Source: BM003 sp963699835
Lineage (GTDB): Bacteria > Pseudomonadota > Gammaproteobacteria > Steroidobacterales > BM003
DNA length: 64,000 bases
Direction: 5' to 3'
Assembly: GCA_963699835.1 (NCBI GenBank)
Contig: CAVOVJ010000001.1
Coordinates: forward strand, 62,001 to 126,000
The notes below the pieces were generated by a model. It did no database searches. It saw only the letters and a list, made by a program, of their open reading frames with translations, and was not told the DNA's origin. Position numbers and translations under genes: made by a program. This document shows positions 32,981 through 41,197 of the stretch, one piece after another (within the stretch, counting starts at the first letter, position 1; the number at the start of each line of letters is the position of its first letter).

Positions 32981-33015
32981 GTTGAAGCCTAAACTATAAT
33001 AATTTATGCTTCAAC
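32981..33015 (+). promoter_or_regulatory. MarR-gene promoter with inverted repeat flanking the -10
   Basis: GTTGAAGC (32981-32988) and GCTTCAAC (33008-33015) are a perfect eight-base inverted repeat 19 bases apart. Between them lies a consensus -10, TATAAT (32995-33000). Transcription would start near 33007, inside the right arm, so a repressor bound here would block the polymerase. This is a strong candidate autoregulatory site for the MarR protein that follows. Confidence 0.6.
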
Positions 33016-33041
33016 TATATTTCATACGGCAGTCGCAAACG

Positions 33042-33557
33042 ATGCAGAAAAACCTGCGCCACAAGCTGGAGACGACATCATGGTTTGCCGTCGTCCGGGC
33101 TTACCAGGAGTGCCACCGGCGTTACGCCCAGCTGCTGAAGGCTTTCGATCTGACGATCCCGCAGTTCGACGTGTTGAACGCGGTGCGCCAGCTTGAGCCG
33201 GAGGCGACGCCTCGGGCGATTGCCGACGAACTCGTTGTAACCCGCGGCAACATCACCGGTGTGCTGCAGCGCTTGCAGGAGCGTGCTCTGTTGGCAACCC
33301 GGCATCATGCGCATGATGGTCGCTCGTTTATCTGCATCCTGACACCTGCCGGCAGCGCTTTGCTCGCGGACGCCCGGATTGCTGCTGCGGCTTTCGTCAA
33401 ACACCAGCTCGCGCCTTTCGACGATCGTGAACTTCGGGAAACGGAGCGCCAGATGAATCGCATGCGGCTGCATCTGAAAACCATCAACCCGGACGAAATC
33501 AAAGGCGCGCTGCCAGTATCCAATCGCGACGCAGGCACAGAGGCCGCAAACCAATGA
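33042..33557 (+). CDS. MarR-family transcriptional regulator
   Basis: 171 residues from ATG 33042. An upstream in-frame ATG (33006) is rejected because it falls at the predicted transcription start. Winged-helix features: LTIPQFDVLNAVRQLEPEATPRAIADELVVTRGNITGVLQRLQERALLATRHHAHDGRSFICILTPAG, the last part being the DNA-binding wing with the family's DGRS motif. It is coupled to the following alpha/beta hydrolase (ATGA overlap), so the hydrolase is probably in its regulon. The ligand is unknown. Confidence 0.88.
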   Translation: MQKNLRHKLETTSWFAVVRAYQECHRRYAQLLKAFDLTIPQFDVLNAVRQLEPEATPRAIADELVVTRGNITGVLQRLQERALLATRHHAHDGRSFICILTPAGSALLADARIAAAAFVKHQLAPFDDRELRETERQMNRMRLHLKTINPDEIKGALPVSNRDAGTEAANQ

Positions 33558-34348
33558 CCGAGACAACTGGTTCATTTTCTCCGCCCAGACGCAGCGCGAT
33601 CGTGATGGAGACGCGCACAGTGCTCGAACTGGCTCGAATGATGGTGCCGTTGCTAAATGCAAGGCGGCTGCCGCCGTCTGCGCGGGCCGGTGCGCATGTG
33701 GTCGTCGTCCCCGGGTTCGGCGCGAGTGATCGGTCTACTGCGCCGTTGCGCCATTATCTCGATCGGCGCGGGTTTCGTACGGAGGGATGGGGATTGGGCA
33801 AGAACATGGCCGGCGTCAACCTGCCGCACGAACTCGACGACCTGTCCGATGGATGGGTATTCACGCCGAAGGCAGACTATCGCGGCGAGGGTTCGGTGCC
33901 GTATTTGTGCGATCGCCTGATGGATCGCCTGCGCGAACGTTACGCAGAGGTCGGCCAGCCGATCTCCCTGATTGGCTGGAGTCTTGGTGGTTATCTTGCG
34001 CGCGAGGCCGCGCGCGATCTTCCGGATATCGTCGACCGCGTCATCACGATGGGTTCGCCAACGGTTGGTGGGCCCAAATACACGGCCGCGGCCGGGTTTT
34101 TTCGCCAACGCGGCATGGACCTCGACTGGATCGAGGAGGGCATCGAGAAACGCGAGACGCGCCCAATCAGCCAGCCAATTACCGCGATTTATAGCAAGAG
34201 CGACGCCATTGTCAGCTGGGAGGCCGCGATCGATCGCTTCAGTGGCAACGTGCGCCACATAGAGGTTGACGCACCGCACCTCGGGATGGGCTTTAACCCT
34301 ACCGTTTGGTCACATGTTGTCGCGGCGCTGGAAGAGGAAGCCGGTTAG
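33554..34348 (+). CDS. Alpha/beta hydrolase (esterase/lipase-like)
   Basis: 264 residues. The nucleophile elbow is GWSLGG (ISLIGWSLGGYLAREAARDLPD); the oxyanion region is VVVVPGFGASDRSTAPLRHYLDRRGF; the acid and histidine are likely in IYSKSDAIVSWEA and APHLGMGFNPTVW. It resembles cytosolic lipase-type hydrolases with PGFGASD starts. No signal peptide. The ATG overlaps the MarR stop, so it is co-expressed with the regulator. Substrate unknown. It converges on the next gene with a 20-base gap. Confidence 0.85.
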   Translation: MTETTGSFSPPRRSAIVMETRTVLELARMMVPLLNARRLPPSARAGAHVVVVPGFGASDRSTAPLRHYLDRRGFRTEGWGLGKNMAGVNLPHELDDLSDGWVFTPKADYRGEGSVPYLCDRLMDRLRERYAEVGQPISLIGWSLGGYLAREAARDLPDIVDRVITMGSPTVGGPKYTAAAGFFRQRGMDLDWIEEGIEKRETRPISQPITAIYSKSDAIVSWEAAIDRFSGNVRHIEVDAPHLGMGFNPTVWSHVVAALEEEAG

Positions 34349-34368
34349 ATTAGAGCCGGGTTTCGTCA

Positions 34369-34941
34369 CTATTCGTCGACAAGAAAAACGGCTTCCTGAG
34401 TGGTGATGACCTCGGCGAATTCGTCCTGCAGATTCGCGGCACTGACCCGGGCGATCTGTGCCGCTTCCAGCATCGCACCGTCGAGGGCCCGCCGGGCATG
34501 GGTATGCGTGGCGTCGAGCACGAAATACACGTTGTAGCCAAGATTCGCGCCCATCCGCGCGGTGCTCTCGCAGCAATGGTTGGTAGTGATGCCACAGATG
34601 GCGATATCGCGGATTTCGCGGTCCTGTAACCAGGCGTGGAGATCCGGCTCGCCATAGAACGCGGAGTTTACCGATTTGGTCACCAGCAGATCCGGGGTGC
34701 CGGTCAGGCATGGCTGAAAGGCATTGCCCGTGGTGCCGGGGCGCAATGGCGAGTCAGGTTCCTTGGAGTCATGGCGCACGAAGACGACGGGTTGCCGCTG
34801 TTCGCGCCACGCCTCGAGCAATAAAGCAATATTGGATTCGCAATCAGGGTTGTTTCGCGGACCCCAGTGCGCTGTGTTGGCAAATCCGCGCTGAACATCA
34901 ACGACGATCAGGGCAAACGGCGCGGGGATGGTGTCACTCAT
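34369..34941 (-). CDS. Isochorismatase-family cysteine hydrolase
   Basis: 190 residues. The catalytic triad is visible: Asp15 in LIVVDVQRGF, the lysine in LLVTKSVNSAFYG and the cysteine in GITTNHCCESTARMGANLGY. Such enzymes cleave amides or related bonds (nicotinamidase, ureidoacrylate, biuret types); the family cannot be narrowed here. Single gene, convergent with the alpha/beta hydrolase. Confidence 0.88.
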   Translation of the reverse strand: MSDTIPAPFALIVVDVQRGFANTAHWGPRNNPDCESNIALLLEAWREQRQPVVFVRHDSKEPDSPLRPGTTGNAFQPCLTGTPDLLVTKSVNSAFYGEPDLHAWLQDREIRDIAICGITTNHCCESTARMGANLGYNVYFVLDATHTHARRALDGAMLEAAQIARVSAANLQDEFAEVITTQEAVFLVDE

Positions 34942-35079
34942 GCGTGTATGGCATCAGAGCGGTGCCATGCCGTCTGCCCGATTGACGGATGGGTTGAAGC
35001 AATCAAGGGGCGCCTCTCATTAACCGGACAGCGCAACGGGTTTTGCCAACAGACCCGGCCTGACCTGCGCGAGGTCCAT

Positions 35080-35379
35080 TTAGGGCTCCGCTTTCTTACA
35101 GTAAGCTTCAAATGCTTCAGGCGTATTCTCGAATTCATGTTTTTCAGCCAGTTCCCATGGACGCTCGCACTGGTCCGTGCGGGCGCACCAGGAATACCCG
35201 GCCGACTTGATGCAGCCATGTGTGTCGCGATCGGCGCCGGCCATTTTCCGATCCTCTTGCGAATCGGTCCCAGTCCCGGCGGGTTGCTGCGGACCGCAGC
35301 CGGCCAGAAAACAGGCGAATATCACCCAAGCAACTCCGGTATGTCTAATTGCGTGATTTCTTTCGGCAGGTTTCTTCAC
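35080..35379 (-). CDS. Small cysteine-containing lipoprotein
   Basis: 99 residues from GTG 35379, chosen because it gives a compact lipoprotein signal (KKPAERNHAIRHTGVAWVIFACFLAGC, lipobox LAGC, Cys28); the open frame extends further upstream but without a signal. After a polar linker comes a motif seen in other small lipoproteins: CIKSAGYSWCARTDQCERPWELAEKHEF. The two to three cysteines could form disulfides in the periplasm. Function unknown; the upstream ribosome site is weak. Confidence 0.6.
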   Translation of the reverse strand: MKKPAERNHAIRHTGVAWVIFACFLAGCGPQQPAGTGTDSQEDRKMAGADRDTHGCIKSAGYSWCARTDQCERPWELAEKHEFENTPEAFEAYCKKAEP

Positions 35380-35540
35380 TGTGTCATGCTCTGGCCAAAA
35401 TGCAACCTGACAAGGGGTGCAACTCAGGTAGGCAAAGGGCACGCGTAGACGCTCCCAAATATGTGCTTCGCCGGCAATACCATAGCCGCTGAGAAACCCG
35501 GGCAACAAGCAGTCGAAAACATTTTCTGCAGGTCGGCTGT

Positions 35541-35918
35541 TCAGGTGGACCCTGGCATTTCTGCTGCCGCGGCCTCGTTGCCAAGCGGGTCAGGCCCGAA
35601 TCTGTTTGCGCCGTTGGTGCCGCGAAAGAAGCCACACACAATCAGCACCACCAACCCGCCAATGAATGGCACCAGGTTGATCAATAGCCACCACGCTGAA
35701 CGATCCATATCATGCCAGCGCTTGGCCTGAACGGCGATAGCCGGCCATATCGACAACAGAGAGACTACTGTGGTTGCGCCACTGACGTTCTCATTATTAA
35801 TATCGCCCGTCATAAATTCGACGGCCACCAGCACGGCGAGCATGACGAGCAGGAACATCCAGTAAGGCTTTCTGTTGATACGGCCGCTAATGGAAAATAA
35901 AAACCAACGCCAGTCCAT
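35541..35918 (-). CDS. DUF805 membrane protein
   Basis: 125 residues from ATG 35918, which has GAGGGG nine bases upstream. The family hallmarks are present: FLFSISGRINRKPYWMF at the start, the aqueous-facing motif AVQAKRWHDMDRSAWWLLINLVPFIGGLVVLI and the C-terminal GTNGANRFGPDPLG. Four membrane helices predicted. Physiological role unknown; widely spread family. Confidence 0.88.
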   Translation of the reverse strand: MDWRWFLFSISGRINRKPYWMFLLVMLAVLVAVEFMTGDINNENVSGATTVVSLLSIWPAIAVQAKRWHDMDRSAWWLLINLVPFIGGLVVLIVCGFFRGTNGANRFGPDPLGNEAAAAEMPGST

Positions 35919-36180
35919 CGCTATCCCCTCGGGTCTGTGTCGCGCAGCCGCTAGTGCTGCAGGTCTTTTTATGGCAGAGCGGAACGTGGCCGATGTTAGC
36001 ATAGTGCAAACTGCCCTTTTTCCATACGGCGGGGCGGCGTTTTCACGGGAATATTGCGATTGCTGATGATGCAATCGAGCGGCGTAACGAAAACTTGAGG
36101 CTTGCTCAATGGCAACTGATCCGGGCGCGTGGCAAATACCCGCAAAGACCGGCGCGGACACTACTCCGTTCGCAGCCCGC

Positions 36181-36573
36181 TCAGGATTCGTAGGGTAACG
36201 AGTCCGGCTGACAATTGACGTAATCGGGTAACGGGTCTTCGCGGAACCGGACCGCCGGAATCTCTGTCACGTTTTCAATGACGGCCTTGCAGATGCGGTG
36301 CATACCGTCCATAACCCGGCCGTCCTGATCGAGGATGATCGGGAAGGAAAGATCGCAGGCCTCGATCAGCCGGAGATGTTCGATGATTTTTTGGGGCGTA
36401 GGGAGATTTTCTTCGCTGTCGAACCAGTGGTTCTGGTGCAATTCGGCAATGTCGGCGGGCCGGATCATCTGCACTGGCAGGTTGCTGCTGAGCCGCACAA
36501 GCCTTCTGACATCCCAGGCATCCAGACCGTGCCGGGTTCGCCGGAAATGGTATTGCGGGCGAATTCTTGTCAT
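36181..36573 (-). CDS. ParB/sulfiredoxin-like domain protein
   Basis: 130 residues from ATG 36573. The core DLSFPIILDQDGRVMDGMHRICKAVIENVTEIPAVRF matches the ParB-type nuclease/sulfiredoxin fold (D-G-x-H-R). N-terminal part RRTRHGLDAWDVRRLVRLSSNLPVQMI is also kept in this small family. Such stand-alone proteins are common, of unclear function, and are not chromosome-partitioning ParB. Start choice is uncertain as no strong ribosome site is seen. Confidence 0.7.
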   Translation of the reverse strand: MTRIRPQYHFRRTRHGLDAWDVRRLVRLSSNLPVQMIRPADIAELHQNHWFDSEENLPTPQKIIEHLRLIEACDLSFPIILDQDGRVMDGMHRICKAVIENVTEIPAVRFREDPLPDYVNCQPDSLPYES

Positions 36574-36834
36574 GGAATATGCAACGCAGCAGGTTACAGC
36601 GATTCTGCTGTAGTGCCCGCGCCTGATCAAGCATGCATTGCACTGAGCGACGCGATTGTTTCGAGGTGCTCGCTGCGACGGACGGAGAGGTCACCGGCCA
36701 GCATCCGGGCACGGCGACGCAGGTAGGCGGGACCGGTGATCGCGGGGCAACCAATGGCAAACGTCAGGGCCACGATGTGATCGAGCAATCCGGTTCTCCC
36801 TGCAAGACCTTGGTCTGGCTAACCACGGTTGTAT

Positions 36835-37122
36835 TTAACGGCGGCACCACTGGGTTTCGCAGGGGATACCGTCACGGTCGCCGTCCATTTTTGTTCCCGG
36901 ACAGTGTTTAACGAAGAAAGTGGCCTCGGCGCATGAGCTCATTTCAGAACAATGAGTACGGCCGTCACAGGTGAAGCGGGTGGTCGATGTGGCGGCCAAT
37001 GGCTTTGTCTCATTGATCGCATCAGATGCTGGTGATTGAATAGTCACCTTGTGTTCCGCGCGACGAAAATAGCCGTTCCATGCAACCGCCGCGACCACAA
37101 TAAACAGAATAAGACGTTTCAT
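36835..37122 (-). CDS. Excalibur-domain (calcium-binding) secreted protein
   Basis: 95 residues. A signal or anchor helix (LILFIVVAAVAWNGYF) is followed by a C-terminal excalibur motif: RTHCSEMSSCAEATFFVKHCPGTKMDGDRDGIPCETQWC, with the DxDxDG calcium loop and four cysteines. Probably periplasmic or exported. Its partner is unknown. Confidence 0.85.
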   Translation of the reverse strand: MKRLILFIVVAAVAWNGYFRRAEHKVTIQSPASDAINETKPLAATSTTRFTCDGRTHCSEMSSCAEATFFVKHCPGTKMDGDRDGIPCETQWCRR

Positions 37123-37233
37123 TCGTCGAAGACATCAGGGATGGGGCACGGGCGCCTGTACCGCCACGCCGAACACGGCCGGCTGCGGCAGCCGTGGCCG
37201 CATCTGGCACAGGGTCGACGCGATCTCACTGTC

Positions 37234-37953
37234 TCATTCGGCACTGTGTACGAACCTCCCCGTTGCAATAAATGTGATTGCCTGGTCAATCGCGTCGGGT
37301 GCTTTCATGATAAACGGGTGCGAGTGAGGCAGCGCGATAAAGTCCGTCATGCCTTCGATTTTCGTGCTTTCGACCGAGACCTTGCCGTCGTCCGGGTTGG
37401 GCAGGAACTGCGACAGGATCGGGTTGAAGGTCTGCGTGCCGGCGATAATGCCAACCGGGTAGTCAACCGGGCCAAGGCCGAGCGGTACGCTGTTTTCGTC
37501 GGTACCGAGTTGTTCGCCAGCGGGGCCGTTGAGAATCTCGAAACCGGGTACGCCTTTCAGGCTGTCCACGACCTGGCTGCCCCGGTTGGGCGGGGCGACC
37601 ATGACAACCCGGCCAAGCCGTTCGATCTCGTTATGTTCCAGGTAATAGCGCACCGGTATCCCGCCAAGCGAGTGGGTATAGAAATGGACCTTGCCGTCAT
37701 TCGGGCAGGCAGCGAGGGCTTCATTAATCGCAATCGGCGCAAGTTCCTCGACCGGGTGATCGCGCGAGGGATATCCGACGTTGACGACAGCGAACCCGCG
37801 TTCAGCGAATGCCTTTGCCGCTTGCTCCATTGACGCGGAAGTGCGTGCCAGACCGTGCAACAGGATCACGCAGTCGGTGGCTCTCGCCGCCGTCGCGGAC
37901 ATCAGCAAAGACATAATCACGACGCATGCGCAAATGCTATTTTTGAAAATCAT
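37234..37953 (-). CDS. Secreted alpha/beta hydrolase (lipase-like)
   Basis: 239 residues with a Sec signal (MIFKNSICACVVIMSLLMSATAARA). The active site is plain: oxyanion HGLARTSASM near residue 34, nucleophile elbow YTHSLGGIPVRYYL near 94 and the histidine in LPHSHPFIMKAP. It resembles small triacylglycerol lipases/PGAP1-type enzymes seen in gammaproteobacteria. Expected in the periplasm or outside the cell. Confidence 0.85.
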   Translation of the reverse strand: MIFKNSICACVVIMSLLMSATAARATDCVILLHGLARTSASMEQAAKAFAERGFAVVNVGYPSRDHPVEELAPIAINEALAACPNDGKVHFYTHSLGGIPVRYYLEHNEIERLGRVVMVAPPNRGSQVVDSLKGVPGFEILNGPAGEQLGTDENSVPLGLGPVDYPVGIIAGTQTFNPILSQFLPNPDDGKVSVESTKIEGMTDFIALPHSHPFIMKAPDAIDQAITFIATGRFVHSAE

Positions 37954-38009
37954 AGCGACACGCTCTGGCCACGGGATTACATCGCCGCACTGAACCGGAT
38001 CGGCACCGG

Positions 38010-38584
38010 CTAGTGGCGGTGCCGGGGATTTTTCGGTTGCGGACGAATGCGTGCGTAAATGAGTTCCCGTTGTTCACCATTGTCGGCATGAAAAGTCGCC
38101 TCACCTTCGGGCTCGGAAGCCGATTCGCTCGAGGAGTTGAATCGAGCGCTCATTGCGGGCATCGGGCCGCGCCACGACCTTGTTGACCGCGCCAAACTGC
38201 ATCGTGCGAGAGGTAATCTCCTGGACCGCCTGGGTGGCCAGACCCTGGCCCTGGTAGCGCGGGTTTACCGTGAAGCCAATCTCGGCACTTGTTCTCTCGC
38301 TATCTCCCGCAGACCCCAACATCGCCGATCAGTTTCTGGGTCTCCCGTAGCGCGATACCGAGCTGGAACCATTGGTCACGAACAAACATGAAAGCGGTAC
38401 GCATTTCTGCAAGGAAAACGCGCGCGGCCTCGTCGTCCATGATTTTCCAGCCCTGGTAGCGAGCGACCTCGGGATCGGTGCGGTAGGCCTGGAAATCGGC
38501 GAGATCGTCAACGTCGAGCCGGCGCAGCGAAATACGTCTCCACGACCACGGTAACGGCAGCGGGAAGGGTCGTTCGTCAGCCAA
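38010..38584 (-). pseudogene. GNAT acetyltransferase interrupted by two frameshifts
   Basis: Three consecutive pieces in three frames read together as one RimJ/RimL-type GNAT: LRRLDVDDLADFQAYRTDPEVARYQGW (from TTG 38584), TSAEIGFTVNPRYQGQGLATQAVQEIT (acetyl-CoA loop RYQGQGLA), RSIQLLERIGFR and EGEATFHADNGEQRELIYARI (ends 38010). Removing one G from GGGG near 38312 and one C from CCC near 38112 gives a 190-residue enzyme. Both fixes are in homopolymers, so these look like base-calling errors; a true pseudogene cannot be excluded. The first start is TTG with AGGA upstream. Confidence 0.72.
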
Positions 38585-38747
38585 TGTGAAACGTCCTTAT
38601 TGTCATTCGATAAACATTCAGCGGCCTATTCTAAGACAGGCAACGGCGCCACCGGAACCCGTCTTCGGTCCGGAGCATTCGCGGCCGTTAGCCAATGTGA
38701 TTAGTAACACGGTTATCGCCGTCCTTGCTCGCCGGCAACGTCTTCGG

Positions 38748-39170
38748 CTATTGACTTCCGCACTGACACAGCTCATCCAGAAACCCGCTGCGGAACCCGA
38801 ACAGGATCAGGTAGGCGATGCCGCCAGTCTGGAAGATATCGATCAATAGTATCGACGCCTCCAGCGCTTTTGCGCTCTTTGTGTTGCGTTTTTTGCAGTA
38901 TTCGAATTCGATGCAGATTTGGCGATACAACTCATCGCGACGTTGTTGCATGAAGTCGCGGAGGGTCAATGACAATTTCCCGGTGAAGTCGCCGAATTTA
39001 TCTTCCGCCAGCTCCCTTGCGGTCTCGATATCAGAAAAGTCGATCTCGAACTCCTCCTCGAGAGCGCGTTGCGCCGGGTAAAGCTCGTCATTCTCGCCCA
39101 CCGAATTAAACGCAAGTTCCCAGTCCGGTAAAGCGAGGATCTCCTCAACGGTAAGCGTTGCGTTTGCCAT
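38748..39170 (-). CDS. Hypothetical protein
   Basis: 140 residues from ATG 39170 with GGAG six bases upstream. The first ~105 residues are soluble and helical with many acidic residues (YPAQRALEEEFEIDFSDIETARELAEDKF, RDFMQQRRDELYRQICIEFEYCKKR); the end has one hydrophobic stretch (ILLIDIFQTGGIAYLILFGF) and a Cys pair (CQCGSQ). I do not recognise the family. Confidence 0.62.
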   Translation of the reverse strand: MANATLTVEEILALPDWELAFNSVGENDELYPAQRALEEEFEIDFSDIETARELAEDKFGDFTGKLSLTLRDFMQQRRDELYRQICIEFEYCKKRNTKSAKALEASILLIDIFQTGGIAYLILFGFRSGFLDELCQCGSQ

Positions 39171-39539
39171 CTGATGCTCCTTGGGTGGCAGGTGAGAGCC
39201 CATTACCGGCACTGACGTTGTATGGATCTGGCGGCGACTGCCGCCGGCGCGATAGTGCTGCAATACGCGGCGTGGCCGGAGACTGACCCGGGTGGAGTAG
39301 CCGGGCTCCCTATGCTTCCCGAACCCAGCTATCACCGTCTCGCCCGATACTCACAATATAGTTGAACAATCCTGGAAACCCGATATTTGGCCAGCGTCTG
39401 CGCCGTTTGGCTCTGGCGCTGTCGCGAGGCCTCGCGGGTAAACCGGGCCGCGGCAATGCGGCGGAATTTGGCCGCGATCCGAGCGGTCAGCGCCATCACG
39501 CCGGCGTCGGGCGCCAATCGTGTCGCACGGGAAGATCGG
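39171..39539. other. Intergenic stretch, nothing recognised
   Basis: About 370 bases before the hypothetical gene and after the HAAS-like gene. A 92-residue minus-strand frame exists (39332-39610) but is Arg/Ser-rich and overlaps the neighbour, so it is considered non-coding. No RNA or repeat recognised. Confidence 0.5.
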
Positions 39540-39887
39540 TTAGTCGAAACGAGCCTCGACAAATCGCTCGATTTCCGCGCTGACAAGCGCCGCGGGTTGT
39601 TCGTAGGCAATGACGGTCAGGTGGTTCGATTCCGGTATCGCGACCGGCCCGACCCCATCGGGGCTGGCGACGACCGCCGCGTATTGCAGCACGGTCGCGA
39701 GACGTTTACATTCGTCGCCACCGGCCTCGGCGTCCATACCGTCCAGAACATGTGCGACCAGCTCGTCACGAATCTCCTGTCGCCGTTGTGTGCTGAGTGG
39801 CTTCAGGTGATGGTCGACTTCTCGAAAATAGTGCTCCCAATCGCGGTTTGCAGCAGGGTCATTAAATTGGGGGTTGCTACCTGTCAT
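39540..39887 (-). CDS. HAAS-like partner of PadR, possibly chimeric
   Basis: 115 residues; the ATG overlaps the PadR stop (ATGA). The first ~57 residues (WEHYFREVDHHLKPLSTQRRQEIRDELVAHVLDGMD) match the HAAS/DUF1700 helical domain commonly coded next to PadR regulators. The rest (DGVGPVAIPESNHLTVIAYEQPAALVSAEIERFVEARF) instead resembles the last strands of an alpha/beta hydrolase, with the NHLTVI histidine region. The usual membrane helices of a HAAS protein are missing. The protein may be the product of a deletion fusing two genes. Confidence 0.6.
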   Translation of the reverse strand: MTGSNPQFNDPAANRDWEHYFREVDHHLKPLSTQRRQEIRDELVAHVLDGMDAEAGGDECKRLATVLQYAAVVASPDGVGPVAIPESNHLTVIAYEQPAALVSAEIERFVEARFD

Positions 39888-40231
39888 TTTGAGAGCCTCC
39901 GGATTGCGCGGTCCAGCCGGATCCGGCGATCGGTCATATCTGCAAGCACCGTTTCACCGTGGGGCGTGATGCGGTAGTAACGCCGGCGCCGACCCGACTT
40001 GGACTGGTCCCAACGCGAGCGGATCAGTTCCTGGCGGGTAAGCCGACTCAGAAGCGGATACAACGTACCTTCGGCAACCTCGCCGCCGGCGGTCTCGGCC
40101 ACCGCGTGGACCAGTTCGTAGCCGTAGTACTCGCGTTCGCGCAACCGCAACAAAACCAGGAACTCGAGAACTCCTTTGCGTAACTGGCGTGACCAGTTCA
40201 ACACGCTGTCGGTCTGTGCCGCCTCAACCAT
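39884..40231 (-). CDS. PadR-family transcriptional regulator
   Basis: 115 residues. Winged-helix with the family features: LRKGVLEFLVLLRLREREYYGYELVHAVAE, GGEVAEGTLYPLLSRLTRQELIRSRWDQSKSGRRRRYYRITPHGE. PadR proteins usually repress their own operon and respond to small molecules. Coupled to the HAAS-like gene downstream. Confidence 0.9.
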   Translation of the reverse strand: MVEAAQTDSVLNWSRQLRKGVLEFLVLLRLREREYYGYELVHAVAETAGGEVAEGTLYPLLSRLTRQELIRSRWDQSKSGRRRRYYRITPHGETVLADMTDRRIRLDRAIRRLSK

Positions 40232-40241
40232 GCGCCCGAGT

Positions 40242-40274
40242 TATACCCGCTCATACCTAGGAATACCGGGTATA
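40242..40274. promoter_or_regulatory. Candidate PadR operator
   Basis: TATACCCG (40242-40249) and CGGGTATA (40267-40274) are perfect inverted arms 17 bases apart, with a near-palindromic ATACCTAGGAAT in the middle, starting 11 bases upstream of the padR ATG. The position suits autorepression. Confidence 0.55.
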
Positions 40275-40493
40275 GGAAAAACCTCTCTACTGTCACGACC
40301 TATCGGAGGAGGGTCCTTTCGAATGGCCGGGACGGCTGCGATAACGCGCAGGAATTATCGGGCGGGAAAATCGTGTTAGCGAAATTGGTGCTTACGAACT
40401 CAGCGGATCCGGACCCGGCCACCGCGCTGAGGCCCGGAGGCCAGACCCGATTCCGATCCGTTGGTTTCAGCTGCGCCGGATTCACCGGCTGAA

Positions 40494-40904
40494 TCATGCG
40501 CCCTGGGGTTGCGACCGGGCTCGATACTGGCGCCAGCGGTGGAGGCTGGTCAGGGCATTGCCTGCGGTAAGGAAAAGGCCGGAATCTGCACGCGGATCGA
40601 ACGCGCGGAACCCGAGGTAGTCGAGCAATGCGGAGACAAACAGTCGCGCTTCATCGGCGCCGCGGACGTGCAGGGCAAACGCATCCACAATCGCTCCCTG
40701 ACCCAGGTTGAACTCGACGAGAAACGAGGGCTGCTGCAGATGCCCCCAGGACGGGTCCGAGAAGTCCGCGGCAGGTTCGAATTCGACAATGCGATTGATC
40801 AATTCTGTCCGCTCGCCCAGAGGGCGTGGCCTGAAGGTACGCGGAATCTCGCGGGCGTGGGTCAGGCCAAATGGCATGTCCTGTACGAATATGTCCCAGG
40901 TCAC
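40494..40904 (-). CDS. Conserved hypothetical protein
   Basis: 136 residues. MTWDIFVQDMPFGLTHAREIPRTFRPRPLGERTELINRIVEFEPAADFSDPSWGHL and FLVEFNLGQGAIVDAFALHVRGADEARLFVSALLDYLGFRAFDP are typical of a widespread soluble family of unknown function. No signal or membrane segment. It is divergent from the sortase-substrate gene with 293 bases between them. Confidence 0.72.
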   Translation of the reverse strand: MTWDIFVQDMPFGLTHAREIPRTFRPRPLGERTELINRIVEFEPAADFSDPSWGHLQQPSFLVEFNLGQGAIVDAFALHVRGADEARLFVSALLDYLGFRAFDPRADSGLFLTAGNALTSLHRWRQYRARSQPQGA

Positions 40905-41197
40905 TGCTGGTCTCCGTTTTTCGGGGTCGATCCGGCCAGTGTTGAGATCCCTCGTCGACGGGCTGCCGCGCGTCTACATGTCCCTGTGCAACCTGGCAAA
41001 TTGCGTTGCAGGTGCGCGGAAAGTACCAGATATAGAAAAAAAGGGAAGTGCCTTCAACGCAAATCCCGCAATTTTTCCGCTATTCAGCAGCTTGCCTGGC
41101 TATTGGCATAACGGTCGGGGCAGATTTCGCCAGAATTCACCGTTTGGACGCCATGGTTGGCCAGCGCAGCGCCTCACCGTGCTGTTGCAATGCCGCC

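Noticed and set aside
36181..36573. Chromosome-partitioning ParB
   Set aside because: Only a short ParB-like nuclease fold; no helix-turn-helix, parA or parS nearby.
39332..39610. 92-residue minus-strand open frame
   Set aside because: Arg/Ser-rich, overlaps the HAAS-like gene in another frame, no ribosome site.
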